NCBI GenBank assembly: GCA_903851195.1
Contig: CAINNJ010000055.1
Coordinates: 156,557-220,556, forward strand
Length of the DNA stretch: 64,000 bases
Origin: an uncultured Acidobacteriia bacterium
GTDB lineage: Bacteria > Acidobacteriota > Terriglobia > Bryobacterales > Bryobacteraceae
Direction: 5' to 3'
The translations under genes and the position numbers were made by a program. Under the pieces are notes generated by a model. It was not told where the DNA came from. It was given only the letters and a program-made list of their open reading frames with translations, and ran no database searches. Every line of letters begins with the position of its first letter. Within the stretch, counting starts at the first letter, position 1. Of this stretch, positions 58,671-64,000 are shown piece by piece.

Positions 58671-60245
58671 CTAAACGTTCCCCTTCTTCATCTCGTCCGC
58701 AAGGTACTCGGAAGCGCGCATTGAGAGCGACAGAATCGTCATGGTCGGATTCTGCCAGCCGCAGGTGACGAAGCCCGAGCCATCCACCACGAAGAGGTTT
58801 TTGATGTCGTGGCTCTGGTTCCACTTGTTCAGCACGCTGGTCTTCGGATTGTCGCCCATGCGCGCCGTGCCCACTTCGTGGATGCTGTAACCGGGCGGAT
58901 AGAACTTGTCCGTCTTCGACAGAATTTCCCATCCGGCGGCCTTAAAAAGCTCTTCCATGGTGTCGGCGGAATCCTTCGCCATGTTCAGTTCGTTGTCGCT
59001 GTCCTTGACATCGACATGCAGCACGGGAATGCCCCAGGCGTCCTTCACGTCTTTATTGATGCGAACGTGGTTTTCGTAGCGCGCCACGCGCTCGCCGTAG
59101 ATGCTGCCGGAAACGCAGGAACCCGCGTAGCTGTCGAGCTTCGTCTGCAGTTCATCGCCGTAAGCCGCGAAGTGGTTCGGGCTCGCGCTGCCGCCGCTGC
59201 CGATGATCATGCAGTAGCCCTTGATGAAGTTGCGCTTCTCCGTCTTTCTCAGATTGCGGAAGCGGGGGATGAAGACGCTGCCGCCCATCTGTCCGGGCTT
59301 CGCTTTGCCGTCGCGCGCTTCCGGCACGGAGGCCACCACGGAGACGCCGTAAATCTGGTCATGCAGATAATGGCCAAGCATGCCGCTCGAATTCGCGATG
59401 CCGGAATTCAGCAGCAGCCGTGTGCTTTCGAGCGTCCCCGCCGCCAGCACCACCACGCGCGCCTTCACGTGCATTTCGCGCCTGGAGTGCCGGTCCACGA
59501 AGTGCGCCCCGTTGGCGCGGCCGGTCTTTTTGTCCACGGAGATCTCGCGCACGATGGCGTTCGAGACCACGTCCAGCTTTCCGGTTGCAACGGCATCCGG
59601 CAGCAGAAGATTGATGGAACTCGCGAGGCCGTTCTGACCCTGCGCGGAACGCATTTTCGAGACGCCGATCTCGCGCGCTTTGCACAACTCGGAGATCTTC
59701 TTAATCGTCTCGCTGTCGGGCGGATAGCTCGGCTCGATGAAGTTACCGTCCGGAAACTGCGGCCAGCCTTCCTTGCGGCCGACTACCTTGAAGATGCCTT
59801 CCACCTGCGAGTAGTAAGGCGCAAGGTCGTCATGGCTGATGGGCCAGTTATCGCCGGTGCCATCGATCTCGGCGGCCTTGAACTCGAAATCGCTCAGGCG
59901 AAAAGACTGCCGCGCCCAGAAGAGAGATCGCCCGCCGAGCAAGCGCACGCGCACCCAGTTGTAGGGCTTCGCGGGGTCGTACGTGTAGGGGTTTTCCTTT
60001 TCGTCCACCCACTGGTTCGCGTTGAACTCGTTGGCCTGATAGACGTGGCTCAGGCGGCCAGGTTTGTTGAAGCCGCGCCAGGGCAGTTCATGCGCCGCTT
60101 TGGTGACACGGTCCTTCTCGTAGTCGGCTTCGGGGCCGGCGTTGAGCATCAGGCAGGAGATGCCCTTTTTGGTCAGGACACTGGCAGCCATGCCGCCGGA
60201 GTGGCCGGAACCCACAATCAGAACGTCGTATTCTTTCTTAGCCAC
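58671..60245 (-). CDS. GMC-family FAD oxidoreductase
   Basis: 524 aa. The N-terminal FAD fold is [19 protein letters not shown] with [31 protein letters not shown] matches the GMC flavin-binding region, and [19 protein letters not shown] the second signature. Near the end [12 protein letters not shown] and the Asn/His region [19 protein letters not shown] are typical of the glucose/sorbitol dehydrogenase branch. It works with the small subunit gene 14 bases upstream to oxidise a sugar or polyol and pass electrons to a cytochrome or quinone. Confidence 0.94.
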   Translation of the reverse strand: MAKKEYDVLIVGSGHSGGMAASVLTKKGISCLMLNAGPEADYEKDRVTKAAHELPWRGFNKPGRLSHVYQANEFNANQWVDEKENPYTYDPAKPYNWVRVRLLGGRSLFWARQSFRLSDFEFKAAEIDGTGDNWPISHDDLAPYYSQVEGIFKVVGRKEGWPQFPDGNFIEPSYPPDSETIKKISELCKAREIGVSKMRSAQGQNGLASSINLLLPDAVATGKLDVVSNAIVREISVDKKTGRANGAHFVDRHSRREMHVKARVVVLAAGTLESTRLLLNSGIANSSGMLGHYLHDQIYGVSVVASVPEARDGKAKPGQMGGSVFIPRFRNLRKTEKRNFIKGYCMIIGSGGSASPNHFAAYGDELQTKLDSYAGSCVSGSIYGERVARYENHVRINKDVKDAWGIPVLHVDVKDSDNELNMAKDSADTMEELFKAAGWEILSKTDKFYPPGYSIHEVGTARMGDNPKTSVLNKWNQSHDIKNLFVVDGSGFVTCGWQNPTMTILSLSMRASEYLADEMKKGNV

Positions 60246-60259
60246 GCGCAGTCCGCTCC

Positions 60260-60925
60260 CTAAACCGGATCAATCGGATTCCAATACAGGCCCACGCCGC
60301 CGAAGCCGCGGCGTCCGGAGTTCGCGAGCGCCTTGGTGGCTTCAAGCGAATTCCGGGTAGCGGTCCGGATGTCCTGATGAGCTTCGAAGATGAAGTGTTT
60401 GAGCGGATCTTTCGGCGGATCGTAGACCCACGCGACGGGCACCACGAGAGGCTTCAGGATGGCGTCGGCCTGGGCGTTGTTCAGCTCGCCGAAGCCCTTG
60501 CCGAACTGCTTGCGCGCGGCGGCGTTCAGCCCGTCGAGGCCGCCCTTGTAAAGCTGCTGGCGGTCGGCGGGCGAGGCGGAGATCAGGAAGTCCAGGAACT
60601 CGACCGCGTCGCAATCGAGCGCGCCGATGTTGCCTTTGAGGGGCGGGGCGAGCATCCCGGCGAGTTTGCGCAACGCGGCGTATTGGGTGGCCGAAAAATA
60701 GCGCGCCACGGTGGCGCCGGCCTCGTCCGCCTCCACGACGGGGATCTTCGGGACTTCGCTCGAGCCGCCTCTTCCGCCGCCATTCCCTTGTCCTCCCGCG
60801 CCCCGGCCCGCGCGACCGGCAGCAGCGGCCGGCGGAGCCGCCTGCTGGGCCGCAGCCTCTTCGGAAAGCAGCGATGTAACAGCGGGCGCGGCCGCGAATG
60901 CAGAGAGAAAGCGCCGTCGTTTCAT
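60260..60925 (-). CDS. Gluconate 2-dehydrogenase subunit 3-like protein (small subunit of the GMC enzyme)
   Basis: 221 aa. A Tat signal ([16 protein letters not shown]) is followed by a Gly/Ala/Arg-rich stretch and the subunit 3 domain: [55 protein letters not shown] and a C-terminal [16 protein letters not shown]. The small subunit carries the large, signal-less flavoprotein through the Tat pathway. The two genes are 14 bases apart. The Gly/Arg-rich linker is longer than usual. Confidence 0.88.
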   Translation of the reverse strand: MKRRRFLSAFAAAPAVTSLLSEEAAAQQAAPPAAAAGRAGRGAGGQGNGGGRGGSSEVPKIPVVEADEAGATVARYFSATQYAALRKLAGMLAPPLKGNIGALDCDAVEFLDFLISASPADRQQLYKGGLDGLNAAARKQFGKGFGELNNAQADAILKPLVVPVAWVYDPPKDPLKHFIFEAHQDIRTATRNSLEATKALANSGRRGFGGVGLYWNPIDPV

Positions 60926-60961
60926 AAGTCCTTTACGCTATCATGCCATGCTGGTCTGAAC

Positions 60962-62188
60962 ATGCTTCCGGGCGGACTTTGGCGGCAACCCGACTTTCTG
61001 AAACTGTGGACGGCGCAGACCGTTTCGCAGATCGGTTCCGCCATCAGCGCCCTCGGCATACCTTTGACGGCGCTGTACGTTCTGCACGCTTCCACGCGGC
61101 AGATGGGCTATCTGGGCGGCGCGGGCGGCGTGGCGATTCTGTTTTTCGGGCTGTTCGCGGGCGCGTGGGCGGATCGTCTGCGGCGCCGGCCGATTTTGAT
61201 CGCCGCCGATCTGGGACGCGCGGCGCTGCTGACGACCATCCCCTTAGCCGCCGTTTACCACCGCCTCACCATGCAGCATCTCTACGCCATCGCCGCCGCC
61301 ACCAGCATCCTCACGGTGTTTTTCGACGCGGGTTATCATGCGTATCTGCCGTCATTAGTGGCGCGCGAGCAATTGGTGGAAGGAAACAGCAAACTCGCGC
61401 TGAGCGCCTCCACGGCGGAGGTGGCGGGACCGGCGCTCACAGGCGCTCTGGTCTATCGGCTCACAGGTCCGGTGGCCATTCTCTTCGATGCGCTGTCTTT
61501 CGTGTTTTCCGCCGTCTGTCTGGCGCTGATCCGCATGCCCGAGCCGCAGCCCGAACCGGCGCCGCAACCGCATCTGTTGAAGGAAATCGGCGAGGGGCTA
61601 CGGGCCTGCTGGTCAGACCCGGTGCTGCGCGCGCTGTCCCTCCGGACGGCGACGGGCTCGCTTTGTCTGGGCTTTATCAGCAGCCTGTACATGCCGTTCG
61701 TGGTGCAGGATCTGCATGTGAATCCGGTGCAGTTGGGCGGGATTGTTTCGATCGGCGGCGTGAGCAGCGTTCTGGGCACTTTCCTCGTCGCGTGGCTGCT
61801 GCGGCGCTTCGGAACGGGGCTGACGCTCATCGCGAGTTCGCTTACGACGGGGTTCGCGTTTGTGCTGGTTCTGCTGGCGCACGGCTCGGTCGCGCGCTGT
61901 CTGTTTTTTCTTGGCGCGGCGCAGTTATTCGATGCGGGCTGGTCGGTTTTCAGCATCGCGCAGCAGAGTCTGATGCAGACCATCACGCCGAATCATTTGC
62001 TGGGGCGCGTCAGTTCGGCGCTGAATCTGTTGTTCCGGGGGGTGCTGCCAGCGGGGGCTGTGGCGGGCGGGGTGCTGGCCGAATCGTTCGGGATCCGGCA
62101 GACCATGGCCGCGGGAGCGATCGGCTTTCTGTTGTCTACGTTGTGGCTGGTGTTTTCCCCGGTACGCAGGATCCGGGATTTCAGTTGA
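60962..62188 (+). CDS. MFS transporter (enterobactin/macrolide-exporter type)
   Basis: 408 aa, 12 TM segments, MFS_3-like. WRQPDFLKLWTAQTVSQIGS, the loop 2/3 motif GAWADRLRRRPILIAADLGRA, AYLPSLVAREQLVEGNSKL and the C-terminal NHLLGRVSSALNLLFRG are typical of drug- or siderophore-exporters of this group. Divergent from the small-subunit gene of the GMC enzyme. Its partners and substrate are not indicated. Confidence 0.93.
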   Translation: MLPGGLWRQPDFLKLWTAQTVSQIGSAISALGIPLTALYVLHASTRQMGYLGGAGGVAILFFGLFAGAWADRLRRRPILIAADLGRAALLTTIPLAAVYHRLTMQHLYAIAAATSILTVFFDAGYHAYLPSLVAREQLVEGNSKLALSASTAEVAGPALTGALVYRLTGPVAILFDALSFVFSAVCLALIRMPEPQPEPAPQPHLLKEIGEGLRACWSDPVLRALSLRTATGSLCLGFISSLYMPFVVQDLHVNPVQLGGIVSIGGVSSVLGTFLVAWLLRRFGTGLTLIASSLTTGFAFVLVLLAHGSVARCLFFLGAAQLFDAGWSVFSIAQQSLMQTITPNHLLGRVSSALNLLFRGVLPAGAVAGGVLAESFGIRQTMAAGAIGFLLSTLWLVFSPVRRIRDFS

Positions 62189-62198
62189 GCGGGAAGAT

Positions 62199-62228
62199 TT
62201 GCGCGGAAACTGTCAGGCTCCGTATGAT
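62199..62228 (+). promoter_or_regulatory. Possible promoter of the toxin-antitoxin unit
   Basis: TTGCGC (62199-62204) and TATGAT (62223-62228) are 18 bases apart, in the 145-base gap before the antitoxin gene. The leader would be about 100 bases. A 35-codon ORF at 62224-62331 lies within it but looks random. Confidence 0.4.
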
Positions 62229-62333
62229 GAAGAACGAAAAGCGCGTTGTCCGCTCGGTGCACGAAGGCATGATCCTGAGGCACGGTGTGCGGCACCGGCG
62301 GTCGGTTTCAAACGGAGGGGAAAGCAAGTAGCG

Positions 62334-62615
62334 ATGTCACTCGATCTTCAGCAGGAACGCGAGCAGGCCCACGCTCTGATCGATCTGCTGCCGCCCGCCA
62401 AACTCGGTGCCGTGCGCAATCTTCTCGAAGTGTTTCTTGATAAGGACGAATTGTTTCTCGATGAGGACAGAGATACGCTCAGCCCCGCTGAAGCCAAAGC
62501 GATCGGCGAGGCCGACGAATGGAGCAAGAACAACGAACCGATCCCGCACGATCAGGTGCTCGCCGAGTTCGGCCTTTCCATGGCCGACTGGGAGAAGATG
62601 AGCCGCGAGCCGTAA
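62334..62615 (+). CDS. Antitoxin-like protein of a RelBE-type pair
   Basis: 93 aa, very acidic: LQQEREQAHALIDLLPPAKL, AVRNLLEVFLDKDELFLDED and a C-terminal IPHDQVLAEFGLSMADWEK. The size, acidity and position directly before a RelE-like gene suit a type II antitoxin. The N-terminal part probably binds DNA and the acidic C-terminus the toxin. GGAGGGG lies 13 bases before ATG. The next reading frame begins five bases after its stop. Confidence 0.8.
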   Translation: MSLDLQQEREQAHALIDLLPPAKLGAVRNLLEVFLDKDELFLDEDRDTLSPAEAKAIGEADEWSKNNEPIPHDQVLAEFGLSMADWEKMSREP

Positions 62616-62620
62616 ACGCG

Positions 62621-62872
62621 ATGCGCAAACAGATCGTCTTGACGGACCAGGCTAAGGCTGATATCCGCGGCATAGAGCAGCCCATCGCGATCCGGATTCT
62701 CAAGACGCTGGGTCGCTACGTTCTCTCTGGTGAAGGCGCTACCAAATAACGGAAAGGCATCACGCCGCCGCTGATCCGGCTCCGGGCGCAGAACCACCGG
62801 ATCTTCTTCCGCGATCACGGCAACTCACTGAAGATCGAGCGCGTCCTCGACCGCAAGGAAGCCTACCGCTAG
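62621..62872 (+). pseudogene. RelE-like toxin gene interrupted by a stop codon
   Basis: ATG 62621 opens RKQIVLTDQAKADIRGIEQP and runs 42 codons to TAA at 62747-62749. Read-through in the same frame gives GITPPLIRLRAQNHRIFF and then RDHGNSLKIERVLDRKEAYR before TAG at 62872, the expected C-terminal half of RelE/ParE-type toxins ('RVRVGDYRVIF...' to 'RKEAYR'). So the full 83-codon gene is present but cut by one in-frame TAA. The toxin would be inactive unless the stop is suppressed or is a sequencing error. Confidence 0.8.
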
Positions 62873-62880
62873 GCGGCGGA

Positions 62881-62919
62881 TGGCGTGTTTGTTTAACGAT
62901 TCGTCAGACAAACACGCCA
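62881..62919. terminator. 12-bp inverted repeat between convergent genes
   Basis: TGGCGTGTTTGT (62881-62892) and ACAAACACGCCA (62908-62919) are perfectly complementary with a 15-base loop. It lies between the toxin remnant (plus) and the secreted protein gene (minus), so it could end both transcripts. No T run follows on either strand, which weakens the call. Confidence 0.4.
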
Positions 62920-62982
62920 AAGTTTGAAACAGAACGGCGATTTCGCCACTACCGCCGGTTCCATGCATAGCGCCGCCGGGGT

Positions 62983-63777
62983 TTACTTCGCCCCTAAGCC
63001 GGCCTTCCACGCCGCGTCATGTGAGTTCAGTGGCGAGTGAGCCAGTGACTTCACCCACATGTCGCTAATCTGCTGAGGTGAATACCCCTGGAGCGAGAGA
63101 GACTTCGCGGACGAGTCTTTGTACGCGACGCTGGGAGCGACTTCGCTCATGCCGGCAGGCGTCATAGCCAGTCTCACCGGGTCGAAACCGGCATGAGCAT
63201 CCACCACCACGCTGGTCGTATAGGGTCCGTGCGTACTCACTGACTTTGCGACAAAAGACACGCACCCCAGATCGGGGATGTAGTCAACCGTCATGTGCTC
63301 CATACCCGACAGTTGGTACACCACCGATCTGAAACCCTTCACATCTTCGGTCAGACCTGTCTTGGTCTGGCCCTGCGAAGCGAACTCCTGACAGTCTCCG
63401 CTGAGGTTGATTTTGGAGTTAACTAACTGATGGTGCTTGTTGCGAATGGTGTAAAACTCCCCCACAGCGCCCATGATATGGGTGCTGTCTCCATTCGCGG
63501 CAAACACATCTCCCATGAGCGGGTCACTGGCGCGCTTGTCGGCGGGAATCCAGTACCGGAATTCCGAAACCGAATGATCGGGGCCAAACGTGTGAATCGT
63601 GCGCACCTGGGGTTCACATCCGTCCTTGCCGGGGATGCAGTTGTAGTATTCGTTCGTTATCAGGGTGGCCCCGGCAAATGTCGCCTGAGCATAGAGGGCG
63701 GAAACCTGATGCCGCACACCAACGGCGAGGGCAACAAGTATAACCGCCAGTGTTGTCAGTGCTGTATTCTTAGTCAT
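62983..63777 (-). CDS. Secreted hypothetical protein
   Basis: 264 aa with a signal peptide (MTKNTALTTLAVILVALAVGV). The mature part contains an early Cys pair (CIPGKDGCEP), a further C in SGDCQEFASQ, IHTFGPDHSVSEFRYWIPAD, MEHMTVDYIPDLGCVSFVAK and a C-terminal YSPQQISDMWVKSLAHSPLN. No family recognised. Base use is less GC-rich than its neighbours. Beyond its start (63778-64000) there is no gene I can support, only a sequence that might be the edge of a mobile element. Confidence 0.75.
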   Translation of the reverse strand: MTKNTALTTLAVILVALAVGVRHQVSALYAQATFAGATLITNEYYNCIPGKDGCEPQVRTIHTFGPDHSVSEFRYWIPADKRASDPLMGDVFAANGDSTHIMGAVGEFYTIRNKHHQLVNSKINLSGDCQEFASQGQTKTGLTEDVKGFRSVVYQLSGMEHMTVDYIPDLGCVSFVAKSVSTHGPYTTSVVVDAHAGFDPVRLAMTPAGMSEVAPSVAYKDSSAKSLSLQGYSPQQISDMWVKSLAHSPLNSHDAAWKAGLGAK

Positions 63778-64000
63778 CTGGATTTTTCCCGTTCTGCAAG
63801 TGGTTGTAAGCTAGCAGGCGCAGAACGGGTAGCCCCAGCACGCGTAGCTGTTGTACGGAGGTTAAAGTGGACCCCTGTGTCAAGACCAATTTGGTTCGGC
63901 AATAAGCTAACGCTCAACGGGTCGGGTTTTGAGTTTTGGGCGGCGCCAGCTTCGGAACCGCCCGTTGCCATTCCGGCACCCGCCGCGGCGCTCAGGTCGC

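Noticed and set aside
62224..62331. 35-codon ORF before the antitoxin gene
   Set aside because: It lies in the likely leader, its first codon overlaps the predicted -10 hexamer, and its Arg/Val/His-rich sequence shows no fold or family pattern.
63774..64000. 65-codon minus-strand ORF and an IS-like terminus at the window edge
   Set aside because: The sequence near 63860-64000 has the look of a mobile-element end, but no second end, transposase or repeat is visible. The ORF has no protein-like pattern.
1..64000. tRNA, rRNA, riboswitch and CRISPR features
   Set aside because: No cloverleaf with a T-loop, no ribosomal signature, no known aptamer core and no spaced repeat array were recognised by eye on either strand. 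A covariance-model scan would be needed to exclude small RNAs.

Overview
The window looks like chromosomal DNA from a high-GC Acidobacteriota bacterium, most likely the Bryobacteraceae/Solibacter group. Support comes from the gene content: an 'acidobacterial duplicated orphan permease' (ADOP) of the FtsX type, a secreted protein with the TIGR03437 domain first described in Solibacter, a Ser/Thr kinase fused to TPR repeats, paired twin-arginine Gfo/Idh/MocA oxidoreductases and secreted cytochromes. No rRNA, tRNA, CRISPR array or intact transposase was seen.

Layout. 1-11,300: an exopolysaccharide/glycan locus on the minus strand. It holds four glycosyltransferases of the GT4 type (one fused to a methyltransferase), a DUF3108 protein, dTDP-sugar enzymes (RfbA, RfbC), a GT39-type membrane glycosyltransferase and an asparagine synthetase, fed by a convincing sigma-70-type promoter upstream of asnB. 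11,400-13,700: a Gly-rich secreted protein with a textbook terminator, and two small uncertain genes. 13,752-21,812: a plus-strand operon of HlyD adaptor, ABC ATPase, ADOP permease, second ABC ATPase, NtrC-type response regulator and histidine kinase, probably a two-component-controlled export system. 21,780-23,824: a 2-kb insert carrying an AAA ATPase and a TOPRIM-like protein, bounded by a perfect 37-bp direct repeat that copies the 3' end of the histidine kinase gene. This is the most striking feature and is probably an anti-phage cassette. 23,961-33,280: secreted TIGR03437 and ferritin-like proteins, a kinase-TPR protein, and two near-duplicate Gfo/Idh oxidoreductases flanking an ankyrin / c-heme / alpha-toroid protein.

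33,339-38,665: a LysR regulator, then a minus-strand membrane-stress operon (HTH regulator, NfeD, flotillin, PspA, a 45-aa membrane peptide, an isoprenylcysteine methyltransferase-like protein) with tandem operator-like repeats in front, then two small genes and a multi-hairpin repeat. 38,906-47,313: a run of minus-strand housekeeping genes (Pta, AI-2E-type permease, TsaE, NnrE-NnrD, an RsbU-like phosphatase, a LOG protein, LpxD), plus an antitoxin-like protein whose reading frame contains two copies of a palindromic repeat. 47,392-64,000: a diheme cytochrome, tandem PPK2 enzymes, a tannase-family esterase, an aminotransferase, a POT peptide transporter, signal peptidase I, small DUF proteins, LysR/GNAT, a GMC oxidoreductase with its small subunit, an MFS exporter, and a toxin-antitoxin pair whose toxin gene is interrupted.

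Genes are tightly packed with many stop/start overlaps (ATGA, TTGA, TGATG and, apparently, CTGA), so translational coupling is common. Functions are assigned from motifs read by eye; no database search was run.
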